This document shows positions 12,612-23,030 of a stretch of DNA of 64,000 bases, one piece after another. Positions within the stretch are counted from its first letter, which is position 1. Every line of letters starts with the position of its first letter. Location of the stretch: assembly GCA_024138015.1 (NCBI GenBank), contig JAMXBB010000009.1:44033298-44097297 (forward strand), in the 5' to 3' direction. This DNA comes from Lumnitzera littorea (lineage: Eukaryota; Streptophyta; Magnoliopsida; Myrtales; Combretaceae). The position numbers were made by a program, and so were the translations under genes. A model generated the notes under the pieces. That model did no database searches. It was not told where the DNA came from and saw only the letters and a list, made by a program, of their open reading frames with translations.

Positions 12612-12820
12612 TAAAAAATTGTTTTAAAAAAAATATTAAGATGACTTTCCTTAAACCAAAAATAAAATCAATATTTCTAAACATCCACAATTTTATTGAT
12701 TAATATAAATGTCATACTGCTTAACATACTCTTACAATCTCTTATACATTCCTTTAATCTAACACAAAATAATCTTACTACAAACACCAATTAACAAGGA
12801 TGGACTGAAAGGGGGGCTGA

Positions 12821-14338
12821 TAAATGAAAGAACGAATGTGATGAAAATAAAATCATGTTTTAGTAGTTGTTGATTATTCAGTAAGGAGTCGATCTTCTCC
12901 TTTAATATTGCAACTCAAGTAGAGTTCATCATGATAATCAGAGTACCAAATGTTAGTACCTATAATTCATATTCTAATAGGATGAATATTGGTATGAAGT
13001 ATGACATTAGTGAATCAATGAAAGAATGAATGTGATAAAAATGAAAATAGAATTTGAATTTGGTTATTTCGAGAGAACCACTCTCTAAAGAATACAAAAC
13101 CACTATACTAGATTAAAACTTGTTTATCTATTTTCATTGACATTACCCTATTTATAGAAATATATCTCAATCTATTAGTTTATTGCAAGTAACTAACTTT
13201 TTCTTCTAATATAATTTCTAATATAACTATTAAAACTACTAATACTACTATTAAAACTGCTTTTATGATCTAGTAGAAAAAAGTACTAATTTCTATAAAA
13301 TTATATAATTATCTATTGATTATTTATATTTATATTAGTACTATATACTTGGATCATAACAACTATCTGGCATACTCACTTTAATACCTAACTTAGTAAA
13401 TTTGTACAATGTTTGAGAGTTTAGAGACTGAGTTAAGAGAAAGTAATTAGATATACTTACTATTATTTGTCTGGTCCTTACATATTTATAAAAGTTGTCC
13501 AATAACTACACTAGGGTGATGGTTAAATTGCTTTGTACATATGGTGTTTTATTAATTGGAGCATGTGTTAAATATAAGGGACATGAGGTAGTTGAATAGT
13601 TATCTTTTTTGACAACTATCAAACTATTTACGCCTTAATCTTATTATTTGAATATTTAAACTTGTGGACTGAACCTTAGTGACTCGAGCTCATGAATCTA
13701 GATTGTAGAGTTATAATTATGTGCAGAGCTCTTCCAATAGGTCGTATGATTGAAGATCTGATATGTTATCACAACGAAGTCGTAAGCTATAAGAGGTATT
13801 TGTTTATCCGTAACAAGTCGGACTAAAACGATGCAGCTCGGCTCCTAACTTTATCAAATCCTCATTTAGGATACTTTAACAAAAATTTACCGTCAACAAT
13901 GCATCTTTAACAGAGAACTGGCCGCTCCCTAACCATCCATCCTATATTAAAACTACACTAACCTATATCTTTTTCCTAAAAAAAAAGAAAAAAAGAAAAA
14001 AGAATTATGATGTGGTGAGCACCATCAAATAAAATATTCCGACGGCATGAAAAAAACCTTTCCATCAAGAACCAGAGAGACAAATGGTCGAAGAATTGGA
14101 AAGGTCAAGTCAGATCCACCCACAGCCACCAAAATTTGGACTTCTAAGGGCCCCGACCACTGACATTTCTCCTATATGGTTTAGTTAGAACAAGTCAAAT
14201 GAAGCAAATGATGAGCCTGAAAATGTACTCCAACATAAAAGAAATTATATAATGGCAAATGAAAAGAAATGATACTAATAAAATATAGAACAACTTGTTG
14301 AAAGGTCTTCTTTGGTTGGTTCCTCGACCTAGGGAAGT
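12821..14338. other. non-coding stretch without recognised gene
   Basis: AT-rich. It has a mildly repeated motif (GAAAGAA-GAATGTGAT-AAAAT at about 12827-12850 and 13020-13045) and, at 13640-13940 and 14040-14165, less AT-rich sequence with no convincing open frame. It may be degraded repeat or upstream regulatory DNA, but nothing specific can be supported. Confidence 0.5.
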
Positions 14339-14357
14339 CCCCCCCCCCCCCCCCCCC
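14339..14357 (+). repeat. poly(C) tract, 19 bases
   Basis: An uninterrupted run of 19 C. It produces a false glycine-rich open frame on the minus strand (14181-14366). Long C/G homopolymers are unusual in such AT-rich DNA and are prone to length errors in assembly. Confidence 0.95.
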
Positions 14358-14992
14358 AACGTTCACCCACTGAAATTATAATCATAAACAAAGTTAGAAT
14401 GCTAAATTAAATAAAAGAGCGTAAGGACAACCCATTGTAGTGCCAAGCTGTAGTGCATGATAATTGTTATTAAACAATATGCTAATGGCAATGTGCTGGA
14501 GCCTTCATGTGATGGAGATTTTGACAGGCAAAGACCAAGAGATTCTATGGAGATTTTGAATGCTTCTGCAGAAAACATGTTTTCTCTGTAAAGCTATTGT
14601 ACGGATCGGTTGGCATATTCGAGTAGTATATGTTCTTGTTACTTTTTTTATTTTATGCAACATGCAAAACAGTTAGTACATGAGAATGTACTGAAAATAT
14701 CGAAAAACGTATTAAGGAGTTTCTTTGGCCCCTTGTGAAAAACTCGAATTCAAAAGCGCGATGATTTTAATCTGATGTTGTTTAATATAGTACACTTAGG
14801 GTGATCTACAAGATTCATCCATATAACCTACAATAAGTGGCTGCAGAATTAGAATAGGTGGTTTGACATGTCTCAAGATTTGTCAAATTTATTCTCTTGA
14901 ATATACATATATTTGGCTCAATTGCTAAATATAATATTTGAAAGATTGTATTACTCTTGAGGAATATTAAGGAGGAGAGTTAAGAAGACATT

Positions 14993-15014
14993 AGAGAGAG
15001 AGAGAGAGAGAGAG
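14993..15014. repeat. (AG)11 microsatellite
   Basis: An AG dinucleotide run of 22 bases, flanked by AT-rich non-coding sequence. Confidence 0.95.
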
Positions 15015-16111
15015 TTTTTGTATGGAGTAATAAGAGATCATGGTAAAATTAACCAAATGCAGAAGCCAATATTGAATAGCTTTAGCATTTGAGCAAATTT
15101 CATAATAATTTCAAAATCACTTTAGGTGATGCGAACCTTCAACCATTTAATGATTTTCTTTTTTTTTTTAATATATTAATAATCTCTTCATCATTCTTAT
15201 TGAAGAGTATTTTTATCATTTTTGTTTTCAAAAGAATAGTGTCTTTAGTCTTAAAGTCTGAACTCTGAAGGAGTATTTAAAACCCAAGTCTATGTTCAAT
15301 AGAATATCTTGGCATCTTCATCAGTTTAGGTCCAATGGAACGTCCTAGCAACTTTTGAAGTCCAGATCCTATAACATGTCCTAACTGTTGTCTAATCTTG
15401 GAAATAGTAAAACCCAAAAAAAGAAATTATTAATTACATGCACAAGAAATCTTAAGTAACATGCCTACATCCGTGTAAATTTACATGTTGTCAAGGGTTA
15501 CAAGTTTGATCCTTGTCACATTAGTACAAGAGCAACCTTGAGTCGTATCATATTTTTGTACTATAGTAAAGGTTAGACAGAGGGCAAGGTGATGAGAGTG
15601 TAGTGTATTACTTTTAAATGATCAATTGTGCATTGTATGATTCTTCTAATGGAAACCTTTAGTTTTGTGTTAATGATTCTCTTTAAAAAAAAATAGAAAA
15701 ACTTCTATTTTAGCAAATTCTCCTCCATTTAATAATAATTTTGGAAATTGAGAAATTTATATAAAATTCTTTTCTTCTTTTTTAGCAAACTAATTATGAC
15801 TTATAACATCTCACAAGTCAAAACAAGTGGTCCTTTCATTCTTAAATGAATTAGAGAATGAAAAAACCTACAAAATTATATTTGAGGGAAAGTAGGATGA
15901 TGAGATGAACATTAACAATTTTCCTCTACACACTTTTGATTTTAGTAAATTTTGATTACCTTATTTGAAATTTAACTTCTATTAAGTAATTTCATTGACA
16001 TCTAATATGATGAGCAAATTTGGAATTTTAAACTTAAATGAATGTAAGTTTTTAATTTTAGGATTTTCCATATACATAACTAATGAAGAAGTTTTTTTTT
16101 TCTTTTTTTTA
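15015..16111. other. AT-rich non-coding stretch
   Basis: No open frame or recognised repeat. It includes T-rich runs near 15161 and 16092-16110. Confidence 0.55.
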
Positions 16112-16163
16112 GGGGGGGTTAGGGGTTGCAACATGGGGTGGTAGGTGTGTGGGGTGGGTGGGT
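16112..16163 (+). other. G-rich tract, G-quadruplex candidate
   Basis: Seven runs of two or more G lie within about 50 bases: a run of 7, then runs of 4, 4, 2, 4, 3 and 3. Loops up to about 12 bases separate some runs. It follows a pyrimidine tract of T. It could form a G-quadruplex on the plus strand. No gene is adjacent. Confidence 0.5.
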
Positions 16164-17258
16164 TAAAGAAAAATAAAAAATATTGAATGATTTAATGATA
16201 GGATATGACACAACAAGCACAAAGTTGAACTAGGCTAGATTGAGTTTAGGAAAAGAAGCCTATAAATAAGGTAGATTGCTTGTAAGCTATTCAAGCCACA
16301 TTGATCTTAATTCTAAATGAGAACTCACTTATATAAATGAGCTAACATGGTTCCTATTTAGGTGCATGACCTAGCTTGTCGGTAAGTTCGTTTATATTGT
16401 TAACGAGCCAATTCGCAAACATGCTTTGGAGTATGGTCACATGTTAATACATCATATCAAAAATCATATTATATTAAAAATATATATTTATAATATGAGA
16501 ATGGAAGAACAAGATATGTATAATTAATATACATATATATATATATAAGCAAATAACATAAGAATTAGACTATAGGTATGCAATTTCGAATTAATATCAA
16601 TGAAAAATAGAAGAATAAAAAGGTAGATTTTGAATTTTCAAATTAATTTCAAGTTTTAATTTAAGTTCATTTATTTAAACAAACTGAGCTTGAACATCAA
16701 TGAGTTCAAACTTTAGATTTCTTGAGGAGCTTAAGTTTAAGCTTATAATTTTCAAGCTCGATAAAAACTAGCTCATCTCAAGCTCTATAATTTTCACATG
16801 AGCTAAGGTTAAGCCTTTAGAAGCTCCACTCAACTCATCTCATTCATAGCCATGATGGTTGCCCATATGCTTACATATATATCAATTAGACTATATATTC
16901 TATTGAAGAAAAAGAAGGAACCATTTCGTATTATATACATGTTTTTATATAAATACCAATAAAATTTTGATGTTAGAATGGATAAAAAGTATTGATGGTA
17001 GAAATTATCAATTTAGCTAATGTATATGAACTTAAGCTTGATTCAACTTATTTGCTGCCTTAATGGTCACTTATACTCTTAACTACACATTGGTTAGACT
17101 ACATGTATTTAAGAAGAAAATCATTTTGTATTATACACAAGATATAATGTATACATGATGTATAGTACCAATAAAATTTTAATATTACATGTGGTATAAA
17201 ATACTGATAGCAAAAATTATCTATTTAACTACTATGTATATAAAAATTTTATTATGTT

Positions 17259-17582
17259 ATGTGTATATATAGGTGGTTTGTAATAAGCCTAAAATATTTT
17301 TTCCCTATTCTCTCTATTTCCAATTTCATTCCACACGGCCTGCAAACCCACTTTTTTATCAGCACCGTGATCGTTATGGGCATTGCTTACCATGTGAAGC
17401 CATACACCATCTCTGTTACTGTTTTACATAGAACGATCAAATCTTCCCCTTCAAAGGAAAACAAAAAGGCTGATATCAGCTTCCAACAAGCCCTGCAGTT
17501 AATATTTGCGGCAAGCAAGCTCGGTACAGTAATGCTGTTTCAGCAAGTTTTTGGTCTCTATAGTCGATACATATCGCTATGA
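17259..17582 (+). CDS. unrecognised 107-codon open frame
   Basis: I do not recognise this frame. From about codon 25 onward (17330-17580) the base composition is clearly less AT-rich than the surroundings, which is why I list it. The predicted protein starts with a hydrophobic segment, has a second one near residues 32-42 (FISTVIVMGIAY), a basic Ser/Lys/Asn-rich stretch near 62-72, and a leucine/alanine-rich C-terminus (FQQALQLIFAASKLG). The first 20 or so residues look like read-through of AT-rich flank. It may be a last exon or a gene fragment. No promoter, partner exon or conserved motif was found. Confidence 0.25.
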   Translation: MCIYRWFVISLKYFFPILSISNFIPHGLQTHFFISTVIVMGIAYHVKPYTISVTVLHRTIKSSPSKENKKADISFQQALQLIFAASKLGTVMLFQQVFGLYSRYISL

Positions 17583-17599
17583 CAAAGCAATAATGCTTG

Positions 17600-19480
17600 T
17601 CTGAGTGGATCTTAAAATAAAAGAAGGTCATAACAATCAATCACTTTCAGTTTAACTCGAATATCAAGTTAATAAACTTTCCCAAGACAAAATATTTCGT
17701 AATATCATAATTTAGGATATTTAATATTGCACATGAATATAACTCATCATCTGTTATGCAAATATATTCATATATATGTGTGCGGGCGCGTGTATGGTTG
17801 TGAAAATGATATCTCTAGATATTAGTTATGAAACCTTAAAGAGAAAAATTTTCAATTTTCCAACAATGTTGCACACGTCAAGAGAAAGCAAATACATGAA
17901 AAAAAATAAAGAATATTCTTCATTTGACTCTTAATATAAGTGCATATGGACCATCTTTGACATAAGTGTATGTGTGGCATTTAGATAATCCTCTTAGTTT
18001 TTCATATACTTAGTTTCTATCAATCGAAATTGATAGTGGAGATCATCCACTACTCATATTGCTTTATGATATTATTATAATGTTATTTATTTAATTTTTT
18101 TACAATATCGACCATAAACTATACGTAACAACATTTATAGGAGGAAAATTGAGAGAAGGAAAATAAGAAAGGATCCTTCTTCGGGATGTTATTGTGCTTT
18201 TCAATACGAGCTGTGCTATGAGCATGGTACAAGTAAAAGGCCAGCTTTTATGTGAATTACATAATTTTATGCACCTGGGTGGGACAGATAGCAATAAAAT
18301 ACTACAAGGTAACCCTTTGTATCAATCAAACTGTAGGATTTTTCAAGTTTTGGATGGTCGTAGCCAAAAGAATACTAACCAACGAAAAGTTTTCATGAAC
18401 CATTGGGACGAAGGATCATGGTAGAGAGTACAGGACAGATGTGTTATCACTTGTATTTGTCTACCAGGAAAAAGGTGCCCAAACCCCAGCACAAGCCGTC
18501 AACTTAAATATAATACTGTTTTCCATTTCAAAGTGGGAAGTAAGGAGAATCACAAGCGTATTTTGGTGCATGTGTGCATGGTGGCGGTGGAGGTGGTGGT
18601 GGGCTACATAAATTTTTTATCAGTCCCAAGATTGGTTCATATTGCCTAAAGAAAAGGAAGATTTGTTTTGTAGAAGGGAAAATTAATAAATTATCTCCAA
18701 GCTTATATTGTCAAGGTTAGTTTAAAAGCTTGTCCTCTAGGGGTTACCACTCTTGTCAGTTATATAAAAGATTAATATTTTCAAAATTACATATTTTTAT
18801 TGAGCCTATCATTATTCCTAAGGATCTTGACTAGATTTTAGAATGCCATCAATATGTTAAGAAACTCTAATTTACCTTAAAAAGAAAAAAAAAAAAAACA
18901 AAAAAGAAGAAGAGGGTTTTTGACACTGATGAGGATAAATGCCTTCCTTTATTCTTTAAGGAAGTCCAGCTCGTGATCGTTCATTTGTATTTACTCTAAT
19001 AAGCTTATTTATGAAACTTATATGTATGAGCTACTTAGCTCGTTTTATAAATTCATGTTCATTTTTTGACTAACATTACAATGTCTATTATTATGTTCAA
19101 TTTCCTCCAATATAGTTAAGTACCTAAATGATTTAAATCTACTAACTTGTCTCAAGTTAAATTGAAGTTTAATGTATTCAAATAGTTTGTCGAGTTAAAT
19201 TCAAATTTCCATATATTTGACTTATTAAACTCATTCAACTAATTGATCATGAGTCAAATGTATGTGCGTAGTTATTACTCTAATCAGAAAAAAAGTTTGT
19301 TTAGAAAAAATCATAATAAAACAATCATAAGTGGACTTATTCGAGTGGAGTCAAATCCATTTTACGCCACTTGAAATAAAGTTTAAAATTCTAATTTTAG
19401 TGAAGCTTAAATTAAACTCAGCTTTGCACTTTTAAGTCCTCCTAGAATGTTAAGACCGTCTAATAAACCAGAGGCAAAAG
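17600..19480. other. non-coding stretch, no supported gene
   Basis: Overlapping frames on both strands at 18100-18424 contradict each other and match nothing known. A GGN-rich block (GGTGGCGGTGGAGGTGGTGG) lies at about 18580-18603, and a poly(A)-like tract at 18886-18902. A segment near 18108-18165 (ATACGTAACAACATTTATAGG) resembles 48019-48070 just upstream of the CEP-C promoter block, hinting at a shared old repeat or duplicated flank. Confidence 0.45.
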
Positions 19481-19642
19481 TCAGCTATAGGGACGTAGTA
19501 GTCCCATGTGGAAGGGCTCTTGCGAACAGATCAAAAAGCTTGAGCTCCAGAACATTTACAAACCTCTCATTAGCTATGAAAATTTTTGTCAAGTCCCCCA
19601 GTTAAGTCGGCCTAGCGGGCATTCCTAAGGCTTGATAAGAAC

Positions 19643-19664
19643 GTGCATATAGTTTCATGGTCTA
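19643..19664 (+). promoter_or_regulatory. conserved upstream block shared by CEP-A and CEP-B
   Basis: GTGCATATAGTTTCATGGTCTA here matches GTGCATGTAGTATCATGGTCTA at 30147-30168 upstream of CEP-B (2 differences in 22). The blocks lie about 530 and 450 bases before the respective start codons. The match shows that the tandem duplication included several hundred bases of upstream DNA and that this piece has stayed conserved. Its function is unknown. Confidence 0.55.
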
Positions 19665-19800
19665 AGTGGGGAAACCATCCGACTGCCGAATAAAATAATT
19701 TAAAAGCGCACTTGCACACACGTGCACTTTCTACACTCTTAGGTTGAAATACGTTGAAAAGCAATTATGTTGCCCTGTAATAAGTACAAAATTCAAAGGA

Positions 19801-19991
19801 ACAATAAGATACGTAGAAAAATATAGAAGAAAAGGAGCTCAATATCTTTGAGCACCATAGACGGTACCTTTCTGAAAAAGCATTTGAATATTTATGTTTA
19901 TTAACCATAATCGATAACCGAAATCATGAAGTCTGCAACTATGGTAATTGAATAATCAATGGTTAGAATTGCTATAACAATGTTATAAATA
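19801..19991 (+). promoter_or_regulatory. CEP-A core promoter with TATA box
   Basis: Two blocks shared with the other CEP genes are visible: ATCTTTGAGCACCA at 19844-19857, and GAATAATCAATGGTTAGAATTG at 19950-19971. They are followed by TATAAATAGCC with the TATA box at 19984-19991. The same order occurs at 30342-30471 (CEP-B) and 48174-48331 (CEP-C). Transcription would start about 30 bases downstream of the TATA box, near 20015, giving a leader of about 160 bases. Confidence 0.65.
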
Positions 19992-20175
19992 GCCACGAAG
20001 GCAGAACCTAGTATTATTCATTGTACTATATTCATATTACTTATATATTTATACACCTTCTTCTTCGTCCTAGATTGACAAAGAACAAAAACTAAAACAA
20101 AGAAAATCCCTTCTTGTCACACATCACTTATTTAGCTTGAACCTCGATTCCTATACCTATTCAGTTTTATTAATA

Positions 20176-20538
20176 ATGGCTGCATCACTTGGTGTCATAT
20201 CCAAATATGTTGTGATTCTTGCAATAATCACCTGCCATGAAATTTATACTTCTCAGGGTAGGCAATTGAAGTCAATTGACAAAGAGAAAGGGTTGCTCCC
20301 TCCTACTATGGCGGACCCAAAGGTTGGCTTCAACCAGCCCGATGCTACCAATACCAGTGACTTCCGCCCTACAAATCCTGGAAACAGCCCTGGTGCTGGA
20401 CATTCCTCTGCTATGCTGGAAAATAAGTATAGTGAAGCTAAAACAGAGTCAAGCAGTGTGTTCCAAACCACAGCCACCGGTCCTGGTCACAGTCCTGGTG
20501 TTGGTCATTCTTTCCAAACGAAGCATGCAGAACCATGA
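20176..20538 (+). CDS. CEP precursor, copy A (two CEP motifs)
   Basis: A 120-residue prepropeptide of the CEP family. In this family, secreted 15-residue hydroxyprolinated peptides are cut from the precursor and sensed by the leucine-rich-repeat receptor kinases CEPR1/CEPR2 (CRA2 in legumes). They signal nitrogen status and restrain root growth. Residues 1-28 form a signal peptide (hydrophobic core about 11-19, YVVILAIIT). A basic/charged pro-region carries GRQLKS (28-33) and PKVGF (48-52). CEP motif 1 is residues 62-76 (DFRPTNPGNSPGAGH), differing from my recollection of Arabidopsis CEP1 at one position. Motif 2 ends at His111 (GPGHSPGVGH). The start at 20176 is chosen because it aligns with the MAA start of both paralogues; an upstream in-frame ATG at 20137 would put 13 extra residues before the signal peptide. 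The gene is intronless. Confidence 0.93.
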   Translation: MAASLGVISKYVVILAIITCHEIYTSQGRQLKSIDKEKGLLPPTMADPKVGFNQPDATNTSDFRPTNPGNSPGAGHSSAMLENKYSEAKTESSSVFQTTATGPGHSPGVGHSFQTKHAEP

Positions 20539-20764
20539 AGCATATGTTTGTGAATTTCAGGCCTTCGTATTACTATGTTCATTTTACAAAGTACTTCTAG
20601 TATATGTGAATTCCATTGTTTCGAAATTTCATTCAGCTAGGTGTTGTCACGAAAGGAAAACTCAAAACTGCCTTTATTTCATGTATATACTTGAAAGCAA
20701 ATGTAAGCGTATCATGTAGCCCCTCTAGCATAATGTAGTGTGACGTAATGTTATGATTGTCCTG

Positions 20765-20770
20765 AATAAA
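20765..20770 (+). terminator. CEP-A polyadenylation signal
   Basis: AATAAA about 225 bases after the stop codon. The surrounding TGAATAAAAT-GACTTCT resembles the 3' ends of CEP-B (31172) and CEP-C (62165), showing that the 3' UTRs are also homologous. Confidence 0.6.
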
Positions 20771-23030
20771 ATGACTTCTGTGGATGTTCCCTCGTACTTA
20801 TAGACTGTTAACATGGTGTGCACTGTTCCATTAACTACGCTATGCTTATGACTACACAAAACAATTTTGTGATTTAAATTACAACTTGTAATTCGTCAAC
20901 TCCACGGGAATATTCTCAGATTTATTGATATTGGACTCACATTTCGACTCCTGAATTCACATTACTTTTCTTTTGATTTAAAAAGGAAAAAAAAAAAAAA
21001 AAGAACTTACATTACTTTTAGGAGTAACCAAATCTGTTTACCATGATAGACGATTTCACAACCATCCACACCATGCACCATCACCAGCTCCGTCTCACCA
21101 CCATCATAACCGGCTGCCAGTACGACAATCACTCCCCCACATCTCCACTTTTACGGCACAATAACAATCTGCCACCACCTGACCGATTCTGTTTTGACTT
21201 ATAGATTGCGAGTTACTCATAGAGGGGATCCCAAAAATTGACTATATAGTGCTAATACTTTATTCATTGAAAAAATAAAAAATCCAAGTTAATATTACCA
21301 TGGTCAAGTTTTTTTACATCAATGCTTCTTCTCAAGGGTCGAAAGGAGCACAAAAAGCGCCACTGCTGAAAGAAACAAAGACCTAACACGTAAATTATAC
21401 ATGTGTTCACGTATCAAAAACTTCAGTAGCGTGGTTATGATTTTTGCCAAACTTAATTAGACCTACTCAAACTTCATTCAAGTAATAAATCTCACAAAGA
21501 TGGAATTCTGAACCTGCCAATTTTAATGGAGAGCAAACTATAAATCGAATTCCATACTATACCATTGGGAGAAAAAAGAAGATCTTTTTATTCATATTAG
21601 TTTTGGTTTCAAATTTAGTTAACCTTTAATTGGGTTGTAATAATTAATTAAAATAATTTGTTGCAAATCATGGTTACGATTTCATGTGCTTTTTTTCTAA
21701 GTTAAATTAGGACCAAATCATCTCTTATCAATTATATCTCTTATCTTGAGATTAGTGGCATGATTATACCGATTTTCTAACAATTTGATCTCATAGGTCT
21801 AATGGACTATCACTATTAAGAAAAGAAACAAGCTTCTATATTCTAAAAGTAGTTGATCAAGTCATGAGTAAAATGACAAAATATTTTTGTCTCTTTAACT
21901 TAAATCGGTTGATCTACTAATAAAATTGTGATTTCATGCCCAATGAATGATACAAAATTGAGAAAGAATATATATTTAATTCATCGAATAACTACTCGTT
22001 ATGTAACATTTTTAAGTGCAAAGGATAAGGAAAATAATGAAAGTGGTACTTGAAGGAAGTACACATATAGTTTAGAGTAATGAGAATATAACTTGATGCG
22101 ACATAGCGATTCATGACATTGATTTTGCTAGAAATAATGTATAGATAAGTACTTTAAAAGACTTGGAATAAGGAAAAAAAGGATCTATAGAAAAAAAGTA
22201 CACATAAATACTTTAAAGATGGTGGTGGGAAAGTTGGTGGTAATTTTGATGTTGACAAAGTAGCTAATGATTAATGATTTGTCTCAATTTTAAATTTTGT
22301 CATGTGATTTATGCTATAATGCAATTATTATCAGCATTAATATTTATTCTTATTTATTTAGCATTTGATTTATGTTTAATCATTTATATCATGGCTTATA
22401 TTATAATTGAAATTTATGCAAAAATTTTATTTTATTTTCATAATGTATTTTAAGTCTTCTTTTTTATGACTATTGTCATTTGTGAGCACATTTACAACTT
22501 TTGAAAGTTACCTTATACAAGCTATAGAAACTTATATTGCTATGTTTCAGTTCTATATATCCTTTAGCGATTTTAAATAAAATAGCAAGTTGACAGCCTT
22601 CTTGCAATTCATATCATATAATATCATTTACTACTTTTGGATTGTAAACTATATTTTAAGCCAATTTGTCCCAACAGATGGTAAGGGAGAAAAAAAAACT
22701 TATCACAATAAAACTAAATATTCTATTAATGAAGCTTGATTTACAATTTTAATTTAATTTTTTATCCAATCTAAAATACCCTTTTATAGAAGTTATTACT
22801 TATTTAGAACTTATAAACCCATATAGAATTCAATAAGTTCCAAGGTGATTAGTGTAAGTTATTTATTGCTCTCTAATTAATACATTTATATTGCTTATTA
22901 ATGTGAAATCTAGAAATATTTAAGTAAGGAAAGACTTAGATATTAAAGTAGTTGCAAAATTAAAATGATTACATAAAAATTGTCATATGATAGGATATCG
23001 TATCGATCATAATATTAATAGACAATTGGG
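20771..23030. other. intergenic, mostly non-coding
   Basis: Contains a poly(A) tract at about 20985-21002. Just after it is a small CACC-rich, less AT-rich block (21043-21204) with a 53-codon frame rich in His/Thr/Pro, which I do not believe is a gene. The rest, to 23030, is AT-rich with no supported feature. Confidence 0.5.

Larger units (their letters stand above)
6120..12820. repeat. large imperfect inverted repeat (foldback-like), twice interrupted
   Basis: Sequence from 6120-6602 and then 10921-about 11405 reappears in reverse complement in about 11525-12818. Matching landmarks include CTATTAATTGGTGTTTGTAG (left) against the reverse of 12783-12800; ATTAATGATTCCTTTATTGG near 6538 against the reverse of 12040-12060; TAAGAACTTAGTATGAAGG near 11116 against the reverse of 11810-11830; and AAACCTAATGAAAAGTGAAA near 11292 against the reverse of 11630-11650. 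Arms are about 1 kb each around a spacer near 11410-11520. No gene lies in the arms. It may be a foldback or long-TIR DNA transposon of about 2 kb before later insertions. I found no clean target duplication. Confidence 0.75.

Noticed and set aside
14181..14366. Minus-strand 61-codon frame with a glycine run
   Set aside because: The glycines come only from the poly(C) tract at 14339-14357. The rest is AT-rich chance sequence.
18100..18424. Overlapping open frames on both strands
   Set aside because: Neither resembles a known family and neither has supporting signals. The two strands are equally open, which suggests chance.
20253..20719. Frames overlapping CEP-A on the minus strand and in another plus frame
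   Set aside because: They are shadows of the real CEP-A frame and show no conservation with the CEP-B or CEP-C loci.
21043..21204. 53-codon frame rich in His, Thr and Pro
   Set aside because: Low-complexity CACC/CCATC repeats explain it. There is no signal peptide, motif or paralogue, and it follows a poly(A) tract, so it is probably retroposed debris.
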